DNA of 23,658 nt from CAXMST01 sp964196325. Its GTDB lineage: Bacteria > Actinomycetota > Thermoleophilia > Solirubrobacterales > 70-9. The stretch covers positions 1 through 23,658 of the forward strand of contig CAXMST010000037.1 in the NCBI GenBank assembly GCA_964196325.1. The letters run 5' to 3'. The notes under the pieces were generated by a model. The model searched no databases. It worked only from the letters and a program-made list of their open reading frames with translations, and was not told the DNA's origin. The stretch's first letter is position 1; each line of letters starts with the position of its first letter. A program made the translations under genes and the position numbers. Below are positions 1 to 7,467 of the stretch, one piece after another.

Positions 1-233
1 GTCTCCGCCGCGGCCTCGGGCTCGGGGGCCGTCTCGGCCTCCGGCTCCTGCTCCGGCTCGGGCTCGGGCTCGGGGGTCGTCTCGGCCTGCTCGGGGGCCG
101 CGTCCTCGGCGGCCTCGGGGCTCGCTACGGTCTCTGCCTCCGGGGCCTCCGGGGCCTCGGGGGTCTCGGCGGTCTCTGGGGTCTCGGGGGTCTCCGAAGC
201 CTCCTGGGGCTCCTGGTCGTCGCTGGTGGTCAA
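1..233 (-). CDS. rpsI: 30S ribosomal protein S9, N-terminal part (partial, runs off the left edge)
   Basis: This is an open frame on the minus strand that begins at a TTG (231-233) overlapping the rplM stop in the form TTGA, and it stays open to the window edge. The 77 visible residues are low complexity; 24 are Glu, the rest mostly Pro, Ala and Thr, in PE, ETPE and EAPE units. The S9 domain itself is not visible. The assignment rests on the near-universal rplM-rpsI order and on the known acidic N-terminal extensions of actinobacterial S9 proteins. A GAGGTGA Shine-Dalgarno sequence sits four bases before the TTG, and no ATG or GTG occurs in frame within the visible part, so this start is well supported. 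Function by family: a small-subunit protein whose C-terminal tail reaches the tRNA sites. The extension is longer than usual and probably disordered. Confidence 0.78.
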   Translation of the reverse strand, partial: MTTSDDQEPQEASETPETPETAETPEAPEAPEAETVASPEAAEDAAPEQAETTPEPEPEPEQEPEAETAPEPEAAAE

Positions 234-664
234 GATCTCACCTCGAGAGGGCTCGGTTGCTGGGCTTCGTGCGGGTGCGCAGGACCCGCGTAGACCTTCA
301 GCTTCAGCAGTTGCTTGCGAGCCAGCTTGTTGCGCGGAAACATGCCCTTGACCGCGCCTCGGATCACGTCCTCGGGCTGCCGCTCGAGCATCTCGGCGAG
401 GGTTCGCGAGCGAATCCCGCCGGGGTAGCCGCTGTGGCGCCAGTAGCGCTTGTCCCGCAGCTTGTTCCCGGTCACCGTGATCTTCTCCGCGTTGACGACG
501 ACGACAAAGTCACCGGTGTCGGTGTGCGGGGTGTACTCGGGTTTGCGCTTACCGCGCAGCGTGTCGGCGATCTGGGTCGCCAGCCGACCGAGCGTATGCC
601 CGGTCGCATCGACCACGTACCAAGTCCGGTCGCGGTTCGCAACTGTCGCTGTGTAGGTCTTCAT
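230..664 (-). CDS. rplM: 50S ribosomal protein L13
   Basis: A 144-residue protein of standard L13 length. L13 is an early assembly protein of the large subunit and binds 23S rRNA. Diagnostic stretches are the N-terminal WYVVDATGHTLGRLAT, the central YRHSGYPGG-like segment (here YWRHSGYPGG) and the conserved GMFPRNKLARKQL followed by KVYAGPAHPHEAQQP near the C-terminus. The ATG at 662-664 lacks a clear Shine-Dalgarno sequence. The stop overlaps the TTG start of rpsI, so the two genes form the usual L13-S9 operon. A sigma-70-type promoter lies about 50-80 bases upstream. Confidence 0.97.
   Translation of the reverse strand: MKTYTATVANRDRTWYVVDATGHTLGRLATQIADTLRGKRKPEYTPHTDTGDFVVVVNAEKITVTGNKLRDKRYWRHSGYPGGIRSRTLAEMLERQPEDVIRGAVKGMFPRNKLARKQLLKLKVYAGPAHPHEAQQPSPLEVRS
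238..244 (-). promoter_or_regulatory. Shine-Dalgarno sequence for rpsI, inside the end of rplM
   Basis: The minus strand reads GAGGTGA here, an exact match to the anti-Shine-Dalgarno region of 16S rRNA. It ends four bases before the TTG at 231-233. It decides the rpsI start and means that rpsI initiation depends on ribosomes finishing rplM. Confidence 0.65.
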
Positions 665-713
665 CGCGTGAAAAACCGCGTCCGGCCGGGAGGCCGAGCG
701 ACGCGGGCGCTGG

Positions 714-743
714 ATGATAGGGGGTCCGCCCGAACTATGGCAA
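714..743 (-). promoter_or_regulatory. Predicted promoter of rplM-rpsI
   Basis: On the minus strand, TTGCCA (738-743) and TATCAT (714-719) are separated by 18 bases. This fits a housekeeping sigma-factor promoter and predicts a start near 707 with a leader of about 40 nt. No other candidate of similar quality is visible between rplM and the divergent M23 gene. Confidence 0.55.
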
Positions 744-866
744 GGCCGGATCGCAAGAGCGACAGCGGCCGCGGCTCAATCGGGAACGAGCGGCGCTTGC
801 GACGGTTCGCTCACAGAACTCATGGAACGGCTCGATTGTTAGCACCTTGTTGCAAATGTATTTATG

Positions 867-894
867 TTGACCCCGCCGATCATCGGGATATACT
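867..894 (+). promoter_or_regulatory. Strong sigma-70-type promoter of the riboswitch-M23 peptidase unit
   Basis: TTGACC (867-872) and TATACT (889-894) are 16 bases apart, each one mismatch from consensus. The predicted transcription start is near 901, about ten bases before the first conserved base of the riboswitch, as expected for a 5' leader RNA. The long open frame that begins at 864 overlaps this promoter and is not the real gene start. Confidence 0.75.
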
Positions 895-907
895 GCCCCG
901 CGACGAC

Positions 908-1053
908 TACACCGCCGAATCCCGGGTTGCAAACGGCCCGGGGGCGGGGGAACCGGAGGGAGGGGTCGAATACCCCTCCCAAGGGGCGAATCGGAGGATT
1001 CTTCGTAGCGCTGCTCTTCGGCGCGAGCCCGTCAGCTAACCCCGTAGGCCGAC
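908..1053 (+). ncRNA. Cyclic di-AMP riboswitch (ydaO/yuaA leader)
   Basis: The leader carries the conserved blocks of this class in the right order. These are CGCCGAATC at 913-921, GGGGGAACC at 946-954, a GGGG-TCGAA block at 962-970, a CUUCGG segment near 1016-1021, and the hallmark CCGTCAGCTAACCCCGTAGG at 1029-1048. The GCC at 914-916 can pair with GGC at 1047-1049 to close the outer helix. Known role of the class: it binds c-di-AMP and lowers expression of osmolyte-transport and cell-wall hydrolase genes, the latter typical in Actinobacteria. Only about 20 bases separate the aptamer from the GTG start, and I see no separate terminator hairpin with a T-run. Control by hiding the ribosome binding site, or by a terminator overlapping the aptamer, are both possible. 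Confidence 0.88.
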
Positions 1054-1070
1054 AGGAAGAGGACGCAAGC

Positions 1071-2204
1071 GTGAACACCGGCAGATCCCGGGAGCGGGGT
1101 CGCAATCGCAAAGCAACGCTCATCGGCTCGGCTTCGATGACGCTGCTCGCGGTGGCCGGCGTCGCTCATGCCGGGGTCGGTGGGATCACCCCGCCGGAAC
1201 CCCCGACGGTCGAGTCAGCGCGCTGCCTGGACCGCTGCCTGGACACGCACACCGTGACCGAGACCGGCGCGGTCGAGCTTGGAGGCAGCAACTTGAGCGA
1301 GGTGACCGGCGTGCGCCTCCCCGGTGACGACGGCAAGCTCACGGTCGAGCCGACGAAGACGAAGTCCACCCTGGTCCGCTTCAAGGTCCCCATGGGGGCG
1401 CAGTCGGGGCGGCCCACGGTGCTCGACGAGTTCGGCAACAAGGCTCGCTCCGAGCAGAAGCTCGAGGTCGTCGGCGAGGGCAGGATCGAGGACGTAGAGG
1501 GCTTCGAGGTCTCCGCGGCGAGCGCAAGCCCGACCAAAGCCTATTTCGACGGTAAGCGCCGCACGCGGATCGAGTACCTGTTCGAGGCCGAGGAGCCCAC
1601 CGACATCCGCATCGACGTACTGAATGGCAGGAAGCTCGTCGACACGATCGTCCAGCGCGACCAGGATCCGTTCGCGACGCACAGCAAGCGCTGGGACGGC
1701 CTCGACGAGGACGGCAAGGTCGGTCCCAACGGCAAATACCACTTCGAGCTGAGCCAGCTCAGCGGCGGCGACCGGGCGGATGCCGGGTTCAGCTACTACG
1801 ACCACAAGTTCCCGCTGCAAGGGAACCATGACTACGGCGACGGCCGCGGCGCCGGCCGCAACCACATGGGCCAAGACGTCTTCGCCCGCTGCGACAACGA
1901 CGTCTACGCGGCGCGCGGCGGCCGCGTCCAGACCAGCTCCCAGCAGTCTGCGGCCGGCTACTACGTGGTCATCGACGGACGTAAGACCGGTATCGACTAC
2001 TTCTACGCCCACCTCTCACGCAAAGGCCGCCCCAAGGAGGGGGAGCAGGTCAAGACCGGGCAGCGAATCGGCTTCAACGACGACACCGGCAACGCCACCG
2101 GCTGCCACGTTCACTTCGAGATGTGGTCGGCCCCAGGTTGGTTCGAGGGTGGCAAAGTGCTAAACCCGACCAAGCACCTGAAGCAATGGGACAAGTGGTC
2201 CTAG
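1071..2204 (+). CDS. Secreted M23 (LytM-type) peptidoglycan endopeptidase with Ig-like domains
   Basis: This 377-residue protein starts at GTG 1071 with GAGGA at 1059-1063. An upstream in-frame ATG at 864 lies in the promoter, so it is rejected. Residues 1-34 form a signal peptide (Arg/Lys-rich start, hydrophobic core, cleavage after VAHA). Residues about 48-135 look like an IPT/TIG-type beta domain with a Cys pair (C52, C56). Residues 160-230 look like a FlgD-type Ig domain. The M23 domain fills 250-370. Zinc ligands are visible as H265 and D269 (NHMGQD) and H348 of HVH, with H313 and H346 as the usual catalytic histidines. It should cleave peptide cross-links outside the cell. Control by the c-di-AMP riboswitch fits a wall hydrolase tied to turgor or envelope stress. 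The exact bond cleaved cannot be told. Confidence 0.9.
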   Translation: MNTGRSRERGRNRKATLIGSASMTLLAVAGVAHAGVGGITPPEPPTVESARCLDRCLDTHTVTETGAVELGGSNLSEVTGVRLPGDDGKLTVEPTKTKSTLVRFKVPMGAQSGRPTVLDEFGNKARSEQKLEVVGEGRIEDVEGFEVSAASASPTKAYFDGKRRTRIEYLFEAEEPTDIRIDVLNGRKLVDTIVQRDQDPFATHSKRWDGLDEDGKVGPNGKYHFELSQLSGGDRADAGFSYYDHKFPLQGNHDYGDGRGAGRNHMGQDVFARCDNDVYAARGGRVQTSSQQSAAGYYVVIDGRKTGIDYFYAHLSRKGRPKEGEQVKTGQRIGFNDDTGNATGCHVHFEMWSAPGWFEGGKVLNPTKHLKQWDKWS

Positions 2205-2234
2205 GGACCAGGGACCAGGTCCACAGTCCCTAGG
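2200..2234. terminator. Hairpin between convergent M23 and guaA genes, likely bidirectional terminator
   Basis: CCTAGGGAC (2200-2208) and GTCCCTAGG (2226-2234) are perfect inverted repeats. A nested GGACC/GGTCC pair (2212-2222) lies between them. The left arm includes the M23 stop codon. There is no T-run on either side, so termination would be of the stem-only kind often proposed in GC-rich actinobacteria. Its position between two convergent genes supports the call. Confidence 0.55.
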
Positions 2235-2258
2235 GCCGAGCTCGGTAGCGCCTCTCGG

Positions 2259-3869
2259 CTACTCCCACTCGATCGTAGCCGGCGGCTTCGACGAGATGTC
2301 AAGCGCCACCCGGTTCACATGGGGAACCTCGTTGATGATCCGGCTCGAGACCCGCTCCAGAAGGTCGTAGGGCAGCCGCGCCCAATCGGCGGTCATCGCA
2401 TCGTCGGATGTCACCGCCCTGATCACGATCGGATAGGCGTAGGTGCGCCCGTCACCCTGCACGCCGACCGAGCGCACAGCCGGCAGCACGCAGAAGCTCT
2501 GCCAGAGCTCGCGATAGAGCCCGGCCGCCCGGACCTCCTCCTGAAGGATCGCGTCGGCCTCGCGCAGGATCTCGAGGCGCTCGGCGCTGACCTCACCGCC
2601 GACGATCCGGATCGCCAGGCCCGGTCCTGGAAAGGGCTGGCGCCAGACCAACCGGTCGCTGAGACCGAGCTCGGCGGCAACCCGCCTGACCTCGTCCTTG
2701 AACAGCAGTCGGAGCGGCTCCACCAGCTCGAGGTCGAGGTCGTCAGGTAGGCCGCCGACATTGTGGTGGGACTTGATCGTCGCCGAGCCCTCCTCGCCTC
2801 CGGACTCGATCACGTCGGAGTAGAGCGTGCCCTGGACGAGATGGCTGACGTCGGGAAGCTTGGCCGCCTCCTCCTCGAACACACGGATGAACTCGGTGCC
2901 GATGATCTTGCGCTTGCGCTCAGGGTCGTCAACGCCGGCGAGGCGCTCGAGGAAGCGGTCGGCGGCGTCGACGTGGATCAGCTTGATGCCAAGGCCGTCG
3001 CGGAAGTTGGCAACGACCTGCTCGGCCTCGCCCTTGCGCAAGAGACCGTGATCGACCAGCACGCAGGTCAGCTGCTCGCCGACCGCGCGATGGACCAGGG
3101 CCGCCGCGGTGGCCGAGTCGACGCCACCCGAGAGCCCGCAGATCACGCCGCCGTCACCAACCTGCTCGCGGATCGCCTCGAGCTGCTCGTCGATCACCGA
3201 GGCCATCGTCCAGCGCTCCTCGCAGCCTGCGATCTCTCGCAGGAAGCGATCGAGGATCCCCTGCCCATGCGGCGTGTGCACGACCTCCGGGTGGAACTGG
3301 ATCCCGTACAAACCGGCTTCGGAGTCCTCGCAGGCAGCGACCGGCGAGCCGGGGCTGGCGGCGAGCGCGGTGAATCCGGGCGGTGGCTCGAAGACGGAGT
3401 CGCGGTGCGACATCCAGCACTGCTGCTCGGAGGGCAGCCCGGCCAGGAGGCGGCCGCCGTCGGCGGCGAGGGTCAACGTTGTGCGGCCGAACTCACCGCG
3501 CTCGGCGCCCTCGACCTTGCCACCGAGCTCACGGACCATGGCCTGCATGCCGTAGCAGATCCCGAGGACCGGGATTCCCAGCTCCAGCAGCTCCGGCCGC
3601 AGTCGCGGCGCGCCCTTTTCATAGACCGAGGCCGGGCCGCCCGAGAGGATCAGCGCTCGCGGACGGCGAGCCTTGATCCGCTCCAGCGGAATCCCGTGCG
3701 GCAGCAGCTCCGCGAAGACGCCGCACTCGCGGATGCGGCGGGCGATCAGCTGCGAGTACTGCCCTCCGAAGTCGAGGACCAGTACCTCCTCGCGGTCGCT
3801 CGGCGACTCCGCACCGGCGACGGCGGCCTTGGCGGCTGCCGGCTCCGAAGGCACCGTGGCCTCAGTCAT
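2259..3869 (-). CDS. guaA: GMP synthase (glutamine-hydrolysing)
   Basis: A 536-residue protein, slightly longer than usual because of an Ala/Glu-rich lead of about 25 residues. It converts XMP, ATP and glutamine to GMP in the cytosol. The class I amidotransferase domain (about 28-212) has the nucleophile C105 in GICYGMQ and the H193/E195 pair in FHPEV. The ATP pyrophosphatase domain has the PP-loop SGGVDS at 247-252. The C-terminal dimerisation domain ends in the family signature KPPATIEWE. The ATG lies inside the end of the upstream guaB3 frame (8-nt overlap), so translation is likely coupled and the two purine genes are co-expressed. Confidence 0.97.
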   Translation of the reverse strand: MTEATVPSEPAAAKAAVAGAESPSDREEVLVLDFGGQYSQLIARRIRECGVFAELLPHGIPLERIKARRPRALILSGGPASVYEKGAPRLRPELLELGIPVLGICYGMQAMVRELGGKVEGAERGEFGRTTLTLAADGGRLLAGLPSEQQCWMSHRDSVFEPPPGFTALAASPGSPVAACEDSEAGLYGIQFHPEVVHTPHGQGILDRFLREIAGCEERWTMASVIDEQLEAIREQVGDGGVICGLSGGVDSATAAALVHRAVGEQLTCVLVDHGLLRKGEAEQVVANFRDGLGIKLIHVDAADRFLERLAGVDDPERKRKIIGTEFIRVFEEEAAKLPDVSHLVQGTLYSDVIESGGEEGSATIKSHHNVGGLPDDLDLELVEPLRLLFKDEVRRVAAELGLSDRLVWRQPFPGPGLAIRIVGGEVSAERLEILREADAILQEEVRAAGLYRELWQSFCVLPAVRSVGVQGDGRTYAYPIVIRAVTSDDAMTADWARLPYDLLERVSSRIINEVPHVNRVALDISSKPPATIEWE

Positions 3870-5067
3870 CCGCTATGCCGACTCCGTTCGAGACCGCGGA
3901 GTGGCCGTTCGAGCCCATGCCCACCGACTGTTCCCGCTGCAGCGACTTGCCCTCGGTCTGCAGGGCCGGCGCGACCATCACCTCCGCCCGGTGGAACGAT
4001 GGGATGTCCTCGTAGCCCGTGGTAGCCATCGAGGTCCGCAACGCACCCATCAGGTTGAAGGTGCCGTCGTTGTCGCTGGCGGGGCCGAGCACGATCTGCT
4101 CGAGGGTGCCGTCCTGGCGAGTCGAGACCCGGGTGCCACGCGGCAGCGAGGGGTGGAAGGTCGCCATACCCCAGTGGTAGCCACGACCGGGCGCCTCTTT
4201 GGCGCGGGCCAGCGGGGAGCCCATCATCACCGCGTCGGCGCCGCAGGCTATGGCCTTGGAGATATCGCCCCCGGTCCGCATGCCGCCGTCGGCGATCACG
4301 TTGCAGTATTGGCCCGTCTCCAGCATGTGCTGGGAGCGGGCGGCGGCGACGTCGGCGATCGCGGTCGCCTGCGGGACGCCGACCCCGATCACACCGCGGG
4401 TGGTGCAGGCGGCGCCCGGCCCGACCCCGACCAACACGCCGACCGCACCGGTCCGCATCAGGTGTAGGCCCGTCAGGTAAGAGGCGCAGCCTCCGACGAT
4501 GCACGGGACCGGCAGCTCGGCGATGAACTCCTTCAGGTTCAGCGGCTCGACCGACTGGCTCACGTGCTCGGCCGAGATCACGGTGCCCTGAATCACGAGG
4601 ATGTCGAGGCCCGCCTCGAGCGCGACCTCGTGATGGTCCATGACCCTCTGCGGCGTCAGTGCGCCACAGGCGACCGCCCCTTGGGCCTTGATCTCCTCGA
4701 TCCGCTGGGCGATCAGCTCCGGTTTGACCGGCTCGCTGTAGATCTCCTGCATGAGCCGGGTCGCAACCTCGGGCGGCGCCTTCGAGATCCGCTCGAGCTG
4801 CTCGTCGGCATTCTCGTAGCGGGACCAGATTCCCTCCAGGTTGAGGACGGCCAGGCCGCCGAGTCGGTTGATCTGAACGGCGGTCTCAGGACTGACGACT
4901 CCGTCCATCGCAGAAGCCAGCAACGGCAACTCGAAGCGGTAGGGCCCGAGGTTCAGGGTGATCTCGATGTCGTCGGGGTCTCGGGTTCGCCTCGACGGCA
5001 CGATTGCGATCTCGTCGAACCCGTAGGCTCGGCGCCCCTTCTTACCCCGTCCGATCTCGACTTCCAC
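3862..5067 (-). CDS. guaB3: GuaB3-family IMP dehydrogenase-related protein
   Basis: This 401-residue TIM-barrel protein of the IMPDH/GMP reductase superfamily belongs to the GuaB3 branch (actinobacteria, cyanobacteria). The CBS pair of ordinary IMPDH is absent: the barrel runs straight through. Visible landmarks are the N-terminal YGFDEIAIVPSRRT, the LPLLASAMDGVVSPE segment, the catalytic loop GPGAACTTRGV with C221, and IADGGMRTGGDISKAIACGAD followed by MMGSPLA for phosphate binding. The GTG at 5065-5067 has AGGAGA (5075-5080) seven bases upstream. By family, cyanobacterial GuaB3 has been reported to be an active IMP dehydrogenase; the actinobacterial role is less clear. Its overlap with guaA, the next step to GMP, argues for IMP-to-XMP or related chemistry. 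A normal guaB may lie elsewhere in the genome. Confidence 0.9.
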   Translation of the reverse strand: MEVEIGRGKKGRRAYGFDEIAIVPSRRTRDPDDIEITLNLGPYRFELPLLASAMDGVVSPETAVQINRLGGLAVLNLEGIWSRYENADEQLERISKAPPEVATRLMQEIYSEPVKPELIAQRIEEIKAQGAVACGALTPQRVMDHHEVALEAGLDILVIQGTVISAEHVSQSVEPLNLKEFIAELPVPCIVGGCASYLTGLHLMRTGAVGVLVGVGPGAACTTRGVIGVGVPQATAIADVAAARSQHMLETGQYCNVIADGGMRTGGDISKAIACGADAVMMGSPLARAKEAPGRGYHWGMATFHPSLPRGTRVSTRQDGTLEQIVLGPASDNDGTFNLMGALRTSMATTGYEDIPSFHRAEVMVAPALQTEGKSLQREQSVGMGSNGHSAVSNGVGIADD

Positions 5068-5107
5068 CCGGCGGTCTCCTGACTTTTGATCTCAAGCTGA
5101 AGCCTTG

Positions 5108-5113
5108 ATTGTA
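5108..5113 (-). promoter_or_regulatory. Predicted -10 box of the guaB3-guaA operon
   Basis: TACAAT on the minus strand is one base from consensus and stands out in very GC-rich sequence. It predicts a start near 5101 and a leader of about 35 nt. No good -35 element is visible 16-18 bases upstream. The gap between the PfkB gene and guaB3 (5068-5201) holds nothing else I can name. Confidence 0.45.
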
Positions 5114-5201
5114 GGCGGGCGCTCGGCCGGGCCTGGGCGCGGCTTCCGGCGCTATTTGCGGACTCCCCGCGCGCTCGGCCCGAGTTCGGCCGCCCAAGCG
5201 C

Positions 5202-6161
5202 TCAGCTGACGCCCGCCGGAACCTCGCGCTCGCTGACCGAGACGCGCTCGAGCAGGGCCCCGACCTCGGCGGGATCGACTGTCCCTGCACCCAGGTGCTG
5301 AGTCGATTCGGCACCGCAGGCAACCGCGTTGGCCAGCGCTTCGGCCGCGGGGCGCCCGGCGCGGCGCGCCGATGCGAGCCCGGCCAGGAAGGCATCGCCG
5401 GCTCCTACTGCGGCGACGGGCTCCAGGGGCTCGATCGTGGCCTCGTACCGGCGCCGGTAGCTGCCGCTCCCGACGATCGCCACACAGCCGTCCGGGGTCG
5501 TGATCAGCGCCTCCTGCGCACCCATCTCGACCAGACTCGTCAGGGCCATGTCGAGGGCCTCGGCGTCGCCGAACTCATAGCCGACCGCCTCCTCGGCCTC
5601 GGCGACGTTCGGCGCGACGAGCGAGGGGTTGGCGCGCAGGCCCGCCCGCATCGGCTCGCCATCGGTATCGAGCAGCACCGGGACATCGCGCTCGGCCAGC
5701 CCGGCGATCAGGGTCGCGTAGAGATCGACCGGCGCGCCCGGCGGCAGGGAGCCGGCGATCACGCAGTAGCTTGCGCCGCTTGCCAGATACATCAGCCGGG
5801 CGACAAAGCGCTCGACCTCCTCCGAGCTGACCTCCGGGCCACGCTCGTTGATCTCGGTCTGCTCCCCCGAAGTTGGGTCGACGATCGCAATGTTGGTGCG
5901 CGACTCACCCGCCACATCGGTGAAGTCATGGAGCACGTGCTCGGAGCTCAGCAACTCGCGGATCCGAAGCCCAGTGGCGCCCCCGGCCAGCCCGGTTGCG
6001 ATCACCGGCTGGCCCAGGCAGCTCAGCGCCCGCGCCACGTTGACGCCCTTGCCCCCCGGCGCCCGACGCGCCTCGACGGCCCGGTGGCGGCGCCCGAGGC
6101 GCACCCGCGGCACCGCGACGGTGCGGTCGAGGGCCGCGTTCAGGGTCACCGTTAAGATCAC
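5202..6161 (-). CDS. PfkB-family hexose kinase (1-phosphofructokinase / tagatose-6-phosphate kinase type)
   Basis: This 319-residue ribokinase-fold sugar kinase is of the usual length for the 1-phosphofructokinase group. The N-terminal TLNAALDRT and GGKGVN (36-41) form the substrate-side signature. GAGDAF (253-258) is the second PfkB signature with D256 as catalytic base and the anion hole before it. Likely reaction: ATP-dependent phosphorylation of a sugar phosphate, giving fructose 1,6-bisphosphate or the tagatose equivalent. The exact substrate cannot be read from the sequence. No fructose PTS or DeoR regulator gene lies beside it, which weakens a pure FruK role, so a Pfk-2-like glycolytic function is possible. 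The GTG start overlaps the carboxypeptidase stop by 4 nt (GTGA), so it is the last gene of the argS-wall cluster. Confidence 0.85.
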   Translation of the reverse strand: MILTVTLNAALDRTVAVPRVRLGRRHRAVEARRAPGGKGVNVARALSCLGQPVIATGLAGGATGLRIRELLSSEHVLHDFTDVAGESRTNIAIVDPTSGEQTEINERGPEVSSEEVERFVARLMYLASGASYCVIAGSLPPGAPVDLYATLIAGLAERDVPVLLDTDGEPMRAGLRANPSLVAPNVAEAEEAVGYEFGDAEALDMALTSLVEMGAQEALITTPDGCVAIVGSGSYRRRYEATIEPLEPVAAVGAGDAFLAGLASARRAGRPAAEALANAVACGAESTQHLGAGTVDPAEVGALLERVSVSEREVPAGVS

Positions 6162-7462
6162 TGCCGCCCCCTTTCTCGTTGCTTGAGCCTCTGCTCGCGG
6201 CTTCGCACCCGGTCCTGGGGGGTGCGTTTTGCGGCGGCCCGCGAGGAGCCGCCCCGCCCTCGGCGAAGTCCGATGACCAGCACGACAAGGAGAAGGATAA
6301 GACCGGCGGCGCCGAGCAGCACAACGGGGGCGTCGAGACCCCCGAGCAGGCTCTTGCCGGCAACGTCGCGAGCGGCGAGCGCCGGAACGGTCGCGAACTG
6401 CGTTCCGTCGAGGCTGAGCGCAACCCGGCCGATCCGCTCACCCTCGGCGATCGGCCCCTCAAGCTCGGCGCCCACATCGAGCGTCAGCTCGATCTGCTGA
6501 TCCTGCCGCGCCCTGACCCGCTCCGAGCGCCCGGCAACGAGCTCCAACGTCGAGCTCTCGTCGGCCAGGCTGGTCGTGCCCACCGCCTCCCCACGCTCGA
6601 CCGCCCGGCGCTCGCTGTACAAGGAGAATCCGTAGTCGAGCAACTCCTCCGATCCCGCGTCCCGCTGCGCCTCACTCTCGGCGCCAAGTACCACCGCGAC
6701 GAGCTCAACCCCCTTGCGCTCAGCCGAGGAGACGAGGACGTAGCCGGCGTCTCGGGTGCGGCCCGTCTTCACCCCGTCGACGGAGTCGTCGGCCCCAAGC
6801 AGGGTGTTGCGGGACTCCACCGAGCCCTTCTGGTCGCCACTCTTCAGCGACGCCTCGGACTTGCCGACGATGCGGCGAAAGCGCTCGTCATCGCGCAACT
6901 CAAGGATCAGGGCGGCGAGGTCGCGGGCGCTGGAGTAGTTGTCGGGATCGTCGAGCCCGATCGGGTTCGCATAGCTGGTGTCGTCGAGACCGAGCCGGGA
7001 GGCGGCGGCGTTCATCCGCCGCACGAACGCCTTGACCGAGCCGGAGATCTCGACCGCGAGCGCGTTGGCCGCATCATTGGCGCTGGGCAGCAGCATCGCG
7101 ACCAGCAGATCGCGGACCGAGATGCGCTCACCCTTGCTGAGACCGAGCACCGATTCAGCCGGGCCGGCGTCGTAGGGCGGCGCTCCGATCACCTTGTCGA
7201 GCGGCAGCTCACGCAGCGCCAGATAGGCGGTCATCAACTTCGTCGTGCTCGCGATCGACTTGCGCTGACCGGCCGCCTGGGCGACCAGTTCCTCGCCGCT
7301 GCGAGCATCGACCAGGAGCCAGGCCGAGGCGTCGAGCTTCGGTGGCTTGGGATCGCTGGACCCCGACTGCGCCCAGGCGTTGCCGGCCGGCTGGGTGGCG
7401 ATCAGCCCGACGACGGCGACCAGCAGCGGCGCAAATCGGAACCCGCGCCAAAGGTGGTTCAT
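6158..7462 (-). CDS. D-alanyl-D-alanine carboxypeptidase (S11 family, PBP5-like) with C-terminal membrane anchor
   Basis: A 434-residue protein. The ATG at 7460-7462 follows the LysM stop by five bases with AGGTGA close upstream. The longer frame reaching 7888 runs through the LysM gene and is rejected. A signal peptide occupies residues 1-31 (cleavage near AWA-Q). The serine-hydrolase motifs are S72-T-T-K75, S127-A-N129 and K232-T-G234. After a beta-rich linker (about 290-365), a membrane helix (379-399) is followed by a very basic cytoplasmic tail of some 35 residues. Known role of the family: it trims the terminal D-Ala from peptidoglycan stem peptides and limits cross-linking. The TM-plus-tail anchor replaces the amphipathic anchor of E. 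coli PBP5 and resembles other actinobacterial DacA proteins. Confidence 0.92.
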   Translation of the reverse strand: MNHLWRGFRFAPLLVAVVGLIATQPAGNAWAQSGSSDPKPPKLDASAWLLVDARSGEELVAQAAGQRKSIASTTKLMTAYLALRELPLDKVIGAPPYDAGPAESVLGLSKGERISVRDLLVAMLLPSANDAANALAVEISGSVKAFVRRMNAAASRLGLDDTSYANPIGLDDPDNYSSARDLAALILELRDDERFRRIVGKSEASLKSGDQKGSVESRNTLLGADDSVDGVKTGRTRDAGYVLVSSAERKGVELVAVVLGAESEAQRDAGSEELLDYGFSLYSERRAVERGEAVGTTSLADESSTLELVAGRSERVRARQDQQIELTLDVGAELEGPIAEGERIGRVALSLDGTQFATVPALAARDVAGKSLLGGLDAPVVLLGAAGLILLLVVLVIGLRRGRGGSSRAAAKRTPQDRVRSREQRLKQRERGRQ

Positions 7463-7467
7463 CGAGA

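Noticed and set aside
1..200. Possible tandem DNA repeat (GGCCTCGGG/GTCTCGG-like units)
   Set aside because: The units are irregular and follow codons for Glu/Pro/Ala in rpsI, so this is low-complexity coding sequence rather than a separate repeat element.
864..1070. N-terminal extension of the M23 gene to ATG 864
   Set aside because: The extra 69 codons cover the -35/-10 promoter and the c-di-AMP aptamer. A signal peptide and Shine-Dalgarno support the GTG at 1071.
2763..4025. Plus-strand open frame of 420 codons
   Set aside because: It is a shadow of guaA and guaB3 on the opposite strand, with no recognisable domain.
5150..5201. CGGCC/GGCCG stem after the PfkB stop as a terminator
   Set aside because: The stem is only five pairs with a seven-base loop and no T-run. 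This is expected by chance at this base composition.
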